Origin: Cantharellus purpuraceus
Lineage: Eukaryota; Basidiomycota; Agaricomycetes; Cantharellales; Hydnaceae
Assembly: GCA_025174535.1 (NCBI GenBank)
Contig: JALBUN010000023.1
Span: forward strand, 1,984,001-2,048,000
Direction: 5' to 3'
DNA length: 64,000 bases
Shown here in pieces: positions 28,401 through 44,346 of this stretch. Under the pieces are notes generated by a model, which had not been told where the DNA came from, searched no databases, and saw only the letters and a list, made by a program, of their open reading frames with translations. The position numbers and the translations under genes were made by a program. How positions within the stretch are numbered: position 1 is the first letter of the stretch; every line of letters begins with the position of its first letter.

Positions 28401-28627
28401 GCGTCCACAGTAATGACGGCAAAAGGGTCTGGAAGTCTAAACACATCACGCTTGGAAAGGCCATCGGCAGCGACGACTAATATACCATCAATACGCTAGA
28501 ATGAAGGGAAAAACAGGTGCATGCCTACCAGTAATCCTAATCTTTTTGGTTCTGTGCTGCGCATTAGTAGTGATAGCATACCGGAGAATGGCGACACCTA
28601 CAAGACCTGGTTCGGAGTCGAAGGCAT
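25480..28627 (-). CDS. RSP5: Nedd4-family HECT E3 ubiquitin ligase Rsp5/Pub1
   Basis: Membrane-associated ubiquitin ligase that controls endocytosis and sorting of permeases. [15 protein letters not shown] (start 28627) joins over introns to a C2 domain, [31 protein letters not shown] and [20 protein letters not shown]. The second part is Ser/Thr/Asn-rich, then three WW domains: [40 protein letters not shown] and [20 protein letters not shown] (27030-27580). The HECT domain starts with [20 protein letters not shown], has [14 protein letters not shown] and [20 protein letters not shown], and carries the catalytic cysteine in [10 protein letters not shown] (about 25690-25720). The last intron leads to the conserved end EETVGFGQE with TAA at 25480-25482. 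C2-WW3-HECT order and the exact C-terminus make this secure. Confidence 0.96.
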
Positions 28628-29250
28628 CGCATTCAACTCCTTGGTGTTGTTAATCGGTACTACTAAGTAGAGTGTACGGAGCGGCCGGATTCCGCCCCAA
28701 GGTGGTTGGTGGTATGAAGGGAAGACGCTTGGTCATGTCATCAAATTTCCATCGGAGCCTCCGTGCTCCGCTCAACTGTCATAAATATAGCAGCACCTTG
28801 TGGCAATCTTCTCATCTATTTCATCGACGCGACCGCTCAAGGTACTGCACTTCGACTGTGCTGATAAAGTGGTGACGGAAACTTTTTAAATGAAACTAAA
28901 TGGAGGAGGCAACAGATAATTCTAATTGACAACGATACGCTCAGCTCAGCTCAGGATTCTAAACAGCTTGGTATCACATCAAGTCCGATGACAGCGGTGA
29001 TGTATTTCTCTTGGATATTTCTCTTGGATATTACCACAATGCATCTGTATGTCGTGGAGGCTCAGGGCATCATCATCAAGATCCGTGTGCCGGCTTTTCA
29101 CCTACTTCTTCTGAGTCAGGATTCATCCATCCTGGCGGAACGGACTCAAGGAGTCATGCTGATGTCGTGGCCTGTGTTTAAAGAGTGCATGAAAGGTTCT
29201 CTGTGCGCTCTAGATATCTTCACCCGTAAAGACTCGAAGTATCGTAACAA
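28628..29250. other. Divergent promoter region, RSP5 and reductase
   Basis: About 620 bp between two divergent start codons. Small tandem repeats occur: CTCAG three times near 28940-28956, and a 13-nt unit TATTTCTCTTGGA twice near 29003-29030. Open frames here look like chance. Confidence 0.4.
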
Positions 29251-30590
29251 ATGCTTGTCGTCGTCGTGCAAGAAGACAGATCCGTGAAGCTCGAAGAACA
29301 CCCCGTTCCGAAGCCGCAACCTCATGAGATTCTGTATGTTATGTCTTTCAATCTTCTATGTGGCCACTGAGCCTGCACCAATAGCCTGAAAATCATATGT
29401 GCAGGGGCGAATCCCTCTGATCATATGCATGTGGACATGTATTCGAGTCCCGGTGACTGGCTTGGAACTGACTTCGTTGGAGAAGTAGTTGAATTAGGTT
29501 CTGCTGTCCCTCGGGACCAGGTGGAGATTGGGGAAATTCGGTTCAATTTCTGTCGGGGCGGCATTGGCCACAACGGCGCATTTGCAGAGTAAGCTATGCT
29601 GCTCTTTCGATGATCGCCCAATGATTTCATATGTGCTTCAGTTACATCACTACAAGTTGGGACCTATCCTCTGTCGTACCGCCCAATGTCACTCCCCAGC
29701 AAGCTGCTACCCTGCCTCTCACATTGATGACCGCCGTGCAGGTAACCCTGTTTGGACAGAAGCCATCGCTTTGTCACATAGCTCTTCTTTCCAGGCTCTA
29801 TATCTACCGACATGTTTGGCGCTCCCAGAGCCCCCAGTTCAAGTACCTTCCAACAAGTGGATCCTGATATGGTCTGGTGCAACCTCAGGTCTGTCTCGGT
29901 CTCAATGTCTTTAAAAAACTTTCCAACATGCACAACTTAGTCGGCAGTTTTGCGATTCAACTTGCCAAGCTCTCCGGACTTAAAGTGGCGACGACTGCAT
30001 CGCCCAAACATTGGGAGCTTTTGAAATCGTATGGGGCAGATGTCATCGTAGATTACAAAGATCGAGACGTTGTCAAGAAGCTTAAGCATGCGACGGGGGA
30101 TGCTATCGAGTATGGTATCGATTGTGTTACTGAAGGAGAATCCACGCGACAGACGCAACTCGCTTTTCGTCCAGAGGGCGGACACTTGATCACAGCTCTA
30201 ATATGCAGCGACGGTCGGTCCCTTTATATTCTCTTGCGACGATCTTGATACAACCTGTCATAGACCTTCCACGTCCCGAGGTAAAAACCGAGTTTACGTT
30301 AGTTTATACGACTCTCGGCTATGATCAGGCACTTGGTGCCGCTACCTTCAAGACTGCCCCTTCACATCGCCAGCTGCACGTCAGCTGGGCAAAGAAAACA
30401 ACACAGCTTCTTGCCGAGAATAAGCTCAAGGTACAGGTTGTTTCTTCTCTTTATGCTGACCCTCACGGAACATTTCCTGTAGCCTTTGCCAGTGCATATG
30501 TTTGGTGGCTTGGAAAACGTGCAAAAGGGTTTGGATCTTGTGCGCGCTAACAAGCACGAAGGTAAACTGGTTTATACTATTGGAGCGTAA
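29251..30590 (+). CDS. Zinc-type alcohol dehydrogenase-like / enoyl reductase (MDR family)
   Basis: NADPH-dependent medium-chain reductase, probably acting on enones or quinones. ATG 29251 gives MLVVVVQEDRSVKLEEHPVP, then over an intron LLKIICAGANPSDHMHVDMY, the GroES-like fold with GDWLGTDFVGEVVELGSAVP. The third exon, YITTSWDLSSVVPPNVTPQQ, ends AATLPLTLMTAVQ. The Rossmann part has ILIWSGATS, joined to VGSFAIQLAKLSGLKVATTA, then SPKHWELLKSYGADVIVDYK. It ends LDLVRANKHEGKLVYTIGA, TAA at 30588-30590. No structural or catalytic zinc cysteines are visible, which fits the trans-enoyl reductase/quinone reductase branch. Close relatives occur in polyketide clusters, but no synthase is present in this window, so the substrate is open. 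Confidence 0.85.
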
Positions 30591-30764
30591 TGCAAGAGTT
30601 CCCTTATTTATGGCGATGTAAATCAACTCCCCACTCTTGTGTTCCGTGAACAGATAGACTGCAGTCACCTTTTGTGCGCAGACACTGGCTAACGATCCTC
30701 AGATTACGGACAAGGAGTTGCGTCTAGTATACAAAGCCTTTGAGAGTAACAGAACGTCTAAGCC

Positions 30765-31107
30765 TCAGTGCTCGCCGCTTGTCGTGGCGTAACGGTCTTC
30801 AAAATCCTCTAGCCCCCCAAAGCCACCCTCGATGTCTCTCTTAGCCGCACTATCTGTGGTGGTATCTCCAGACTTGTCTATCTGGTCCCGCAATGCAGCC
30901 AATTGGGCCTGCTCCTGCGGAACAACGTGTCGGTGCAAGTAAGTACTCGATGAGGGTGAGGTAAGAGTCACCTTCTCTCGGATATACCGTGCTTCGTCAC
31001 CTTGCTCTTTCGCCTGCCACGCCTTGTCCTATGAACGATATTAGCGGCATCCCTTGCTGGATGAAAGCTTCTCTCACTTGTGCTGTTGCACCACTATTGC
31101 TGGCCAT
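30765..31107 (-). CDS. INH1: IF1-like mitochondrial ATP synthase inhibitor
   Basis: Small protein of about 80 residues encoded in three exons. ATG 31107 gives MASNSGATAQ; an intron follows (donor GTGAGA, acceptor CATAG); exon 2 is DKAWQAKEQGDEARYIREK; exon 3 starts EQAQLAALRDQIDK and runs acidic to SGEH and TGA at 30765-30767. The central charged helix with a RYIREKEQAQLAALRDQ pattern resembles the inhibitory and dimerising helix of IF1, which blocks ATP hydrolysis by F1 when the matrix is de-energised. The N-terminus is short and not strongly basic, so import is uncertain, and the acidic C-terminal tail is unusual. IF1-family assignment is by pattern only. Confidence 0.6.
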
Positions 31108-31255
31108 TTTCAAGTGCTGATGGTGCCTGTGAAGCCTGGAAGTACTCGTTGTGACGTCATAGATGTAACAACTAAGATACATATACACTACACTAATACT
31201 AATTACCATTGCGCTCCATTGCGCTCCCTTAGCCTTTCCCATAAAAACAATAAAT

Positions 31256-33611
<2,356 letters not shown>

Positions 33612-34811
33612 GGCCACCAGGGTGGGGATACAGGACAAAAGATGGTTCGTCCGCCAAGCCCTCAGTGCGGCTGACAAAATTAGCAGCCCGCTGTTGCATC
33701 ACGAGTCGGTTCCCTTGTGCTGCCTGACAAGTCTGTCCGCTGCAGACACCTCCAATCAGAGTGTTCATCCGCGGCTGTGTCTATCACGCTGGCCTCTGCC
33801 AGAGCACCGTGCTCATCGGCCTCGGCACCTGCATCACAATGACTGCATGCGCATTGTCAAGGATATCTTCTCTGATCAGGCAGATGCAAGTGCAGTACCG
33901 TGACAACACTGATAGCTAGTACTTCTACCGCATATGGGCAATTGGTATATCATATGCCCATATGTCCCCACTGGTGAATGTGATATGGCCCAATGCACAG
34001 TCAATCCAGAGCAGATGAAGGCTCATAGAGATGGGCACCCTTGCTGCAGCTGAAGCAGACTTGGCCCTCTAGTCCAAGTCTTACGCCAGATTTCTCAGGT
34101 GCCATGAGCACTGTACCCATACTACCGAGCGCATAGTGTACGCAGCACCACATTGGCTAGACAGAGACCCCTTGAACTAGCCGTACATGTCATTCCACGG
34201 GCAATAGGAGACTTTGCTGATACCCCTGGAAGCCTCGGTGTTGACTGCATGGTGTCGCCTTGTGAGTGTCCGGACCAGAGGTCAAGTGCCTGGCTCTTCT
34301 GGCCATGCCTTGTCAAGGGGTGGCTTGATACGCCACGGGTGACACATGAGCCTGCTCGGACCACACGACCACGAGACGGCCGTGAATATTTTCACTCTGA
34401 ATTGCGTGTCGCTTATCCGGTCTCTAGGGCTGGAGGGGCTCTCGCGGTGACGTTTCGCGGCATGACCGACAATGTGCGTGCCAGAGCCGTGGCAGGAGGG
34501 GTTGTACTAGGCAGGCGTGGTAGAGCATCAGTGGTTGGCTTTAATGTATAGTTGTTGTGTTCGGTGACAGCGTTTTGAAGGGATTGATGGTGATAGCGAC
34601 GGCTATTAGAGCGCGCGGGGCGGCAGGAAGCCGGAGAGTGTGCCTCCGTGGAGGCAACTCCGCTGGACTGAACCACGATCCTCCTGACTGTACGGCCTCT
34701 TCTAATATTCGTATACCGTCCCAGTCCCTATATTCTAGTTTCTCTTGTAGGTGGTTTATACAGGCTCTTTCATTCACTTTTCGTCCCTGTTCACGTCCCT
34801 CCTCTGGTCAG
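33612..34811. other. Divergent promoter region, GH47 copy A and exo-glucanase
   Basis: About 1.2 kb between divergent start codons. It holds a perfect 10-bp inverted repeat (33931-33964). A 133-residue plus-strand open frame at 34153-34551 has no recognisable motif and lies in GC-rich DNA, so it is not called. Confidence 0.45.
33931..33964. repeat. Perfect 10-bp inverted repeat, 14-nt spacer
   Basis: Arms CATATGGGCA (33931-33940) and TGCCCATATG (33955-33964) are exact reverse complements around a 14-nt AT-rich spacer. It lies in the shared upstream region of GH47 copy A and the exo-glucanase gene. It could be a dimeric regulator site or a hairpin. Confidence 0.7.
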
Positions 34812-37699
34812 ATGGCAGAGTCGCCGCATACGGGCCATTATGATGCCCTGGAGCCTCGTGCCCCTTCGCCCCACCATGACCCCTCGCTCTCCCAGAATCG
34901 ATCATCCGACAGCATGCACTTCCCTCCCGAGGATCTCGACTTTGACCCGCCACCTGCCCCTGCTCGTCCACGCTTCTACAATTCAGAGTTTGGCGGCCCC
35001 CAACCACGCCAGTCGTACGCAGACTCGTTCGACGCAAGCAGCACCCGCATCCAGTCCGAGAACCCCTCCTTCGCCGCCCTTCCCGTCGACCCCAGAGTTT
35101 CTGGCTATGGCTCCAGTCAGCTCTACCACCAGTATCGTGATGATCCGTCCCAGAACCATCCCATGTCTCCCCTCGGTCGTCAGCGCGACCTCTCCCCTGC
35201 CGGCATCATGGAAGAGAAGCGCGCCATGTACGGCGACGCTGGAAAACGTCGCAGACGGCCCTGGCTCACTCTGGCAGCCGTAGCCCTCTTGCTCCTCATC
35301 ATCGGCGCGGTCGTCGGTGTCTACTTTGGCGTCATAAGACCACGTCAGAACCATGTCAACAACAACAGCGGCAACACAGCCTCTCCTAGCACCTCGAAAG
35401 GCAACGACTCTCCCAGCGGCGGCCCTGAAAACCTCGTTATCACTGGCGGCGACGGCAGCAAAATTACCACTGACGACGGTTCCACGTTTACGTACTCGAA
35501 CTCATTTGGCGGCTACTGGTGGTCTGACCCTAACAGTCCATTTGCCAACAATGCCCAGGTTAATTCTTGGACTCCACCCTTGAATACGAGCATGAAATGG
35601 GGCCAAGACAGGATATATGGGTATGTCCGTCCCTTTGGAGGTGATCTCGTTCTAATGTCTCGAGCAGCGTCAACCTTGGTGGATGGTTGAACACCGAGCC
35701 TGTGCGTCCTCAATCATGATTCTCAGACATGTCTCACTCATCCCCACTGTAGTTCATCTCCCCTGGAATCTATCAAAAGTATTCATCCAATCCCACTCCT
35801 CCTGTCGACGAATGGACACTCAGTCAAGCCATGGCCGCTGACACTGCCAATGGCGGCCTCAATCAACTCGAGGAGCACTACAAGACATTTATAGTAAGTC
35901 CACACCCTTGCCCCTAAAACCTGATCGTCCGTTGATCGCCATATAGACTGAGAAAGACTTCGCCGAGATCTCCGGCTATGGGCTCAATTTTGTCCGTATT
36001 CCCCTCCCATACTGGGCGATCGAGGTCCGGGATAATGAGCCGTTTTTGGGGGGTGTAGCCTGGAAGTGAGTGGCGGCAGTGTCGTTCCTGTGCAGTGCCT
36101 TACGCTCCTGTTTCTGTCTCATCCAGGTATTTCCTCAAGGGAATTGAGTGGGCCCGAAAGTACGGTATTCGCATCTTCCTTGACTTCCGTAAGTGTGCTA
36201 TGTCTTGGGAGTCGAGGTTATTGTACTTACTGCCATGTGTCTATAGACGCCCTTCCCGGCTCTCAAAATGGATGGAACCACTCGGTATGTATCCATGCCT
36301 TTTTTGTCCCTTCAATGGCTGCTTACTCTTTCTACCTGTCGTTAGGGTCGTCTTGGTAGCGTCAACATGCTCAATGGCGTCATGGGCCTCGCCAACGCTG
36401 AGCGTTCCCTGAGCTACATCCGAGTACTTGCCGAGTTCATCAGCCAGCCTCAGTACAAGGACGTAATTCCATTGTTCGGCATCACCAACGAGCCCCAGGC
36501 ATCCGTTGTCGGCATGGATGTCCTTCAGGCATAGTTAGCCGTTCTGTCATGTTCCCTGTGTGTTGTACTGACTTTTTTATAGCTACCTCCAGGCGTACAA
36601 CATCGTGCGAGAGGCAAGCGGAATTGGCGAAGGCAATGGTCCCCTGGTCAGCTACCACGATGGCTTCCAGTCTCTCACGAATTGGGCAGGCTTCCTCACT
36701 AATGCTGACCGCATTTCAATGGATACACACCCTTACTTTGCATTCAGCGGCCAGTCCACTGCACCCATTTCGTCGTATGCGCCTCAAGCGTGCTCGGCAT
36801 GGGGTCCCATGATGAACAACTCGTTGAGCGCATTCGGTCTTACCGTTGCAGGCGAGTTCTCGCTGGCGACAAATGACTGTGGCTTGTTCGTGAATGGTGT
36901 GGGGTTGGGCACGCGGTATGAGGGTACGTTTTCGGGTGGCCCGAATACCGCCACTGGAAGTTGTGCGCAGTGGGATAACTGGCAATCTTGGTCCGATGAC
37001 ACGAAGAACCAGCTGAAGGAATTTGCAATGACATCCATGGACGCGCTTCAGAATTGGTTCTTTTGGACCTGGAAGTGAGTCGAGTGTCCTGCCGAGGTGT
37101 AAGCGTGGAGCGCTGACTGAGCACCTGTGTGCTATAGAATCGGCAACTCAACAACTGGCACGAAGGACCCGCTAGCGGGTACAGTCCAAGCGCCGTTCTG
37201 GTCATACCAACTCGGCGTGCAACACGGATGGCTCCCAACCGACCCTCGCACTTCCATAGGCGCATGCAACAACAGCAACCCCTGGAGCGGCACTCTCGCC
37301 CCCTGGCAAACTGGTGGAGCTGGCGCAGGCTCCATCAGCCCGTCTGCGACCTCCACCCTCGTGTGGCCCCCGGCAACCATCAGCAATGCTGGCCCCGCGT
37401 CGCTCCTCCCCACCTACACACCAACAGGCACAGTACCCACGCTCGCAGTGCCGACGTTCACAGCGTCGAATCCTGCGACAACGTTCAATGCAGGGAACGG
37501 GTGGCTGAACGCCCAGGATACGGGTGGTGCGTATGTTCCCATTGCGGGGTGCACATATCCAGATCCGTGGAGTGGGGTTGGCGCGTCGATGCCAACTGCA
37601 CCGTGTGGTGGTGGTGGTGCCGCCGCTGCGTCAACAACGGCGGCGGCAGTGGCGGGGACGAAGCGCGAGGCTGCGCCTGCGCTCGTCACGCCCATATAA
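34812..37699 (+). CDS. Membrane-anchored glucan exo-1,3-beta-glucosidase (GH5)
   Basis: Cell-wall exo-beta-1,3-glucanase, type II membrane form. From ATG 34812 a cytoplasmic Ser/Pro-rich tail of about 145 residues precedes KRRRRP and a membrane helix at residues 151-175 (WLTLAAVALLLLIIGAVVGV). An Asn/Ser-rich stem follows, then the catalytic domain: VNLGGWLNTEP (joined over an intron), FAEISGYGLNFVRIPLPYWA, WARKYGIRIFLDFHALPGSQ, VIPLFGITNEPQA (acid/base Glu, near 36470-36500) and LTVAGEFSLATNDC (nucleophile Glu, near 36840-36880), then WQSWSDDTKNQLKEFA and WFFWTWKIGNSTTG. The C-terminal tail is rich in Ala, Pro, Thr and Gly, ending PALVTPI with TAA at 37697-37699. Both catalytic acids are present. 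Neighbours on both sides are GH47 mannosidases. Confidence 0.94.
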
Positions 37700-39470
37700 A
37701 CGTCGTGAGCCTGCGGAGAGAGCATTATCGTTACTGCTGTTCGAGGTTGGTGTGCATCATTTTTCTTTCTCTCGCAAGTATGTATCTTGCTGTTCTTGTG
37801 GCATTATTATTTTACGCTGCAGCTCACACGCAGACGAGGGCGTCCCCCCTCCCCGCTCTCTGCCCCGCTCCTAGTCCGTAACCCACACGCATAATTAGTC
37901 CGCTCTTTTCTTCCGTTTCGTTTCATGGACAGACAATAAGAGGCATCGGCATTTTGCTTGGACTTTTTTTTTTTTTATGTTTTGTTGCCAGTGTTTTGGG
38001 CGGGTGTCATGTCGTACATTACTGCTACTACTACTCCGTCCTTATTAGACGATTGCTTGCAATATCGTAAGTTGCCTTGTACGTCTTGTTGGATTTGAAT
38101 CCGGGAAGTCTTCCTGCTGCTCGCACGCGCAGTCCTTACTAGACCTCCGCACCTGATTCGGGTGATTGACCATTTGTTGTTCATGGATGACGGACGGATC
38201 GATGGTTGTTCCCGCCTCTTTTCGTGGCAGTCATTCACATGAGACGCCTGGCCTTGCTCTCACGCAGCTCAATTGCTTCCCGACAACGTTGACAGGTCTG
38301 CCACTTGCTCAACTTTGGCTCTACGTAGTCCACTGATTGGAAACTGCCAGAAAGGATTGGCCGAAGGACGATCTGGGGACGACATTTTGTACTCTGTCTT
38401 GTTGCTGTGGTTGAAGAATAGGTTGAAACGTCGTACCTATATGCTAGATAGTTGAGGTGCTTCTCCTCGGACTCGACTGGAAATGGGTATGGGCAGGACG
38501 GCCTGAGTACGTTCACGCGCGAAGCCGGGGGTTCAACGTTCAATGTTCAACGTTCAGCCACGACCTCCGCTATAACATCACCGGAGGCCAGCAGGAAAGC
38601 TGCAAAGGCGAAGTCGCGGGAGAACATCCCGACGACGCCTTCAACGGTTCGCGTTGTCAATGGTGGGAGCACAAAGGCTTGAGGCCAGGTTAATGGTCAG
38701 GGACCAGAAATGCCATCCGCAATACGCGACCATGGGTTGGCCGTCGTCAGTATATCGCACTGCTGCGCTGAAATGTACATTCTGTTGCTGGCCTCGGGAT
38801 CAATATTGCTGAGGGAATGCCCTCGACAAAGTGGGATGTGTCTCAAGTATGTTTGTCGACTGTAGTAGATGTGGTACCGTATAGGATCTCGTATGAATGG
38901 GTTGCCGTAGAGTGTTGTTGTGGATTTGCAAGCTATGCGTGCCGGGTATTCAGCTGTCAATATTGTTGTGAGCAAATTTGGAAAAGGTTTAACCAAATCA
39001 ACCAAGCGAAAGGCAGAGTTGATAGAATGGAACAGACATGATTAAATTGATTCTGGTGCGGTAAGGGCTCTACATATAATTGGGCGTTTGTACCGTACGG
39101 CCCATTGGCTGCTAATTTGGATTTGCTAATTCAGGGTTTCATTTGTAGCACAACCGGCACATGCTGCTGACCGAAGTCGACGACTTGCCGTGAGCAGGAA
39201 GTCATCGGTGGTTGCGATGATGTTTCGACGTGTTAAAGATTTGTTGGTGAAAACGTCTGTACAGAGGCATAGCGATGAAACACGATAGCGGTTTGAGCTA
39301 GAGTTTTTTATCACGTCAACAGAGTTGGGCGCCATGACGGTCACGGGACTACAGTGCTACTTGCTAGTTTAGGATCAGACAAGTCAGAAAACGCGATCTT
39401 GTCAACGGACACGGCACCAACTCTGTTCTCCTACTCCACCCCCAGACTGCGTCTGGAGAATTGCGTCCAC
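37700..39470. other. Gene-poor region between exo-glucanase and GH47 copy B
   Basis: About 1.77 kb with no supported gene. It contains a run of T residues near 37965-37977 and a small repeat of AACGTTCAATGTTCAACGTT type near 38535-38557. A minus-strand frame at 38235-38543 ends with a CQRCREAIELRESKARRL segment but has no confirmed start, splice pattern or family. A decayed gene or non-coding transcript is possible. Confidence 0.4.
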
Positions 39471-41773
<2,303 letters not shown>

Positions 41774-42102
41774 GTGCTGACCTTGACAGAAGGGTCTTGA
41801 TAGTAAGGGTTAGATCCTAGAGGCATCATGTAGTATAGTATACGCATCATGGTTCAATATGTATGGTTAAGTTCAGTTCGGCCTTGTTTGCTGCGGCGGT
41901 GTCTATGGACTACTGTAGATGGACATTGACCAGTCGTGGTGCGGCGCCAGACTCCTGCATCCACGCTGCCGGCTCAGCTACTCCCCCATCAAATATTTGA
42001 CTTACCCTCATAGTGCGCTCTTGTACAAAACGCCACATACCACCTAACGCTAGCGTAATCAGAAACCATTTACCCAACAATCACCAGCGTCGAATACACG
42101 CA
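41774..42102. other. Intergenic, GH47 copy B to SFT2
   Basis: About 330 bp holding the terminator of GH47 copy B and the promoter of SFT2. Nothing else recognised. Confidence 0.4.
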
Positions 42103-42921
42103 ATGGCGTCGAAAGGATGGTTCAACCTCGAGTCGGCGACGAGTGTCGTTCCCGATAGTCACTTTTTTGAAGGAGAATCTGCGTTTAGCTTCTTGAATCT
42201 CTCGAAGACACAGCGGTTATATGGCTTCATTGGGTGGTGAGCCTCCAAAGACTGCTCTGATCCCTGCCTGCTGCTTACAGCCAGGCCGCAGCTTATGCAT
42301 CGGCTTCGCACTGTCCCTATTAGCCTCGATTTTACTGTTTCTGGGCCAACTTCTTACTTTTGCTTGTAAGTTGCCAGTGCATGGGCCAACTTTCTACTCA
42401 ACCTAGCCTACAGTACTATTTACCCTCGGAACTATAATATCACTGGTGGGGTCGGGTTTCCTGATCGGGGTATGGCCATTGGAATGTTCCAGTACTGCTG
42501 ATATTAATGTTGTTCTGCATTCTTAGTTTTTCAGACAACTGAAACTGGTGCGTTGTTGAAATATAGATCCCTCGTATGAATTGGACTCGTTAGTTCCTCC
42601 TACTCATGTAGATGTTCAAACCCGTCCGGGTGGTGGCCACCATCGTCTTCCTGGCTTCTATTGGTCTCGTCTTCGTAGGTGCATTTGTCCTTGGGAACGA
42701 TGTGCTGTGCATAGGTTAGTACTTCTGTGTCCCTGGTCGTCTTTTTTCCTGCTCATGCACACCTTCAGTATTCGTTATTATCGAATACGTTGCATACACT
42801 TGGTATACACTCTCGTATGTCTATATTCCATTGTTTCTTATCGGATAGTCTTAACAACGACTTCCTCAGGTATATCCCTTACGCGAGGACAGCAATACTC
42901 AAGATGATCGGGATGAGCTAA
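42103..42921 (+). CDS. SFT2: Vesicle transport protein Sft2
   Basis: Four-helix membrane protein of the late Golgi, needed for fusion of endosome-derived vesicles. ATG 42103 gives MASKGWFNLESATSVVPDSH and FFEGESAFSFLNLSKTQRLY, the typical cytosolic N-terminus. Later exons give membrane helices: FALSLLASILLFLGQ (about 42307-42351), LFTLGTIISLVGSGFLIGF (about 42418-42470), VRVVATIVFLASIGLVFVGA after FKP (about 42615-42680), and VFVIIEYVAYTWYTLSYIPY. The end is ARTAILKMIGMS with TAA at 42919-42921. The last short exon and the FKPVR and SYIPYAR motifs match Sft2/Got1-type proteins. The gene is cut by several introns, so single-frame translation hides it. Confidence 0.88.
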
Positions 42922-43292
42922 ATGTTGGCTATCGAAAGATTGACGCAGGCGTAAAGTAGTTTTGGGATTTGTATGTTATTGCCCAACAATTCGCTCAAAT
43001 ATCTCACGGTTTTGGCGACTAACCTGATTCTACAACATGCATTCAATTATCGTTAACGTACACATGCTTCAGCAGTTTTTCGTGTGCTCGCTTTCACAAC
43101 TTGGGTAGATGGCTACATTACAAATTTAGGTCCATAGCACATCGCACACTCAATTACTACTTCCCAAACTTACCCCCGAAAATTGTTTTTCATATTCCGA
43201 AGCTTTGACATAATTTGAGTTGGCTCGGACTCTCCCGTAGCGTTCCTGTTTATTTATGGTTAGCCACATGTTGACGATCTCAGCCACATCAG
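42922..43292. other. Convergent intergenic region, SFT2 and GLO2
   Basis: About 370 bp between two stop codons. It must contain two terminators. AT-rich, no gene recognised. Confidence 0.4.
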
Positions 43293-44183
43293 TTACTTTA
43301 TTGCCTCGCTATCAATCCGCATAAACACGTTCCACTCCTTCTCGTCGCCGATGGAAGATTTTCCGGTGGTGATTGGAGAGGAAGACACAAGTTCGGCCAG
43401 ACGTTTCACGCCAGACGTTTCAGGTTCAATCTACATAATATAAGTACACGAAACTAAGTACATAGGAAACTCTTACGGATTTGGCAAAGGCAAGGTTACC
43501 CTTTGTGTATTCATGCCCATCATACACAATAGTCGAGTCGGGGAGCGTAGCGAGATAACTCAGCGCTGCATGCATCTCATCTGCTGTGCCTTCGAAAAAG
43601 CGACCACAACCCCCTCGGAATAGGGTGTCCCTATATCGTAGGGTTGGCAAACGTATTGCGAGGATTCGGTCAGGTGGACGTACCCAGTGAAGACTCCCTT
43701 TTGATCTGTGCTTTGGTCATGTGCATAGAAGCAGATCGAGTCTTGTGTATGACAAGGCGTGTGCAGAGCCCTAGAGTAATTTAAATGAGGGCGGCAGCGA
43801 AAATCGAGCTGTGTCACCTGATACGAATATCGTTACCCAGAGTAAATTCACTTTTGTCTTTGACAACATTGGTCACCGCTGGGGCCATCGTGGAGCCTGC
43901 ATAGATAGGAGCACCAGGATACCGAGCTGCCTGCAGGTCGATGCATAGTCAGCCGACCACTCCGGATGAAACATATACAACATACAAATTCAGCATTGCC
44001 TCCACTGTGGTCCTTATGATGATGGGTTGTGATTCCAATGATTATCTGAACCCGCTCTTTCTCTGCGGCAGCTGTCACCTTGGGAACATCAAACGGGTCG
44101 ACAGCTGCCGCTGTCATTGAGGCATCGTCAATGAGAAGGTAGGCATAATTGTCAGACTGGTTCGGGACTGGAATTACGCGCAT
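43293..44183 (-). CDS. GLO2: Hydroxyacylglutathione hydrolase (glyoxalase II)
   Basis: Metallo-beta-lactamase-fold thioesterase that releases D-lactate and glutathione from S-lactoylglutathione. From ATG 44183: [20 protein letters not shown], then [17 protein letters not shown] (about 44000-44045), the HxHxDH metal site. Later exons supply [40 protein letters not shown] (metal His), [20 protein letters not shown] (metal Asp, split by an intron) and [15 protein letters not shown] (metal His). After the last intron it reads [15 protein letters not shown] and ends RIDSEAIK with TAA at 43293-43295. A longer in-frame extension upstream of 44183 exists but does not look like coding sequence. It is divergent from SRP101. 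Confidence 0.93.
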
Positions 44184-44311
44184 TTGTGCTGCTCTGATGA
44201 TGGTGAGCACAGGGACTAGAAAATGAAGGTGACATACATCACCTGGTGGAAGTCGAGAATGTTCGTCCGATAAGTGTACGTAAGAGCATGAATGCACCTG
44301 CTCGCGTAACC

Positions 44312-44319
44312 TCACGTGA
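44312..44319. promoter_or_regulatory. TCACGTGA palindrome between GLO2 and SRP101
   Basis: Perfect palindrome in the 163-bp divergent promoter, 28 bp upstream of the SRP101 start codon and 129 bp upstream of GLO2. Confidence 0.45.
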
Positions 44320-44346
44320 TCAAAACTCCACGAATGCTGATTCCGA

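Noticed and set aside
28672..28875. Short plus-strand frame beside the RSP5 start
   Set aside because: No ATG context, no family and no splice partners; lies in the promoter region.
34153..34551. Plus-strand open frame of 133 residues upstream of the exo-glucanase
   Set aside because: No recognisable domain or signal, GC-rich, and within a divergent promoter region; likely chance.
38235..38543. Minus-strand frame with CQRCREAIELRESK near the end
   Set aside because: No supported start, splice partner or family; kept only as an observation about the gene-poor gap.
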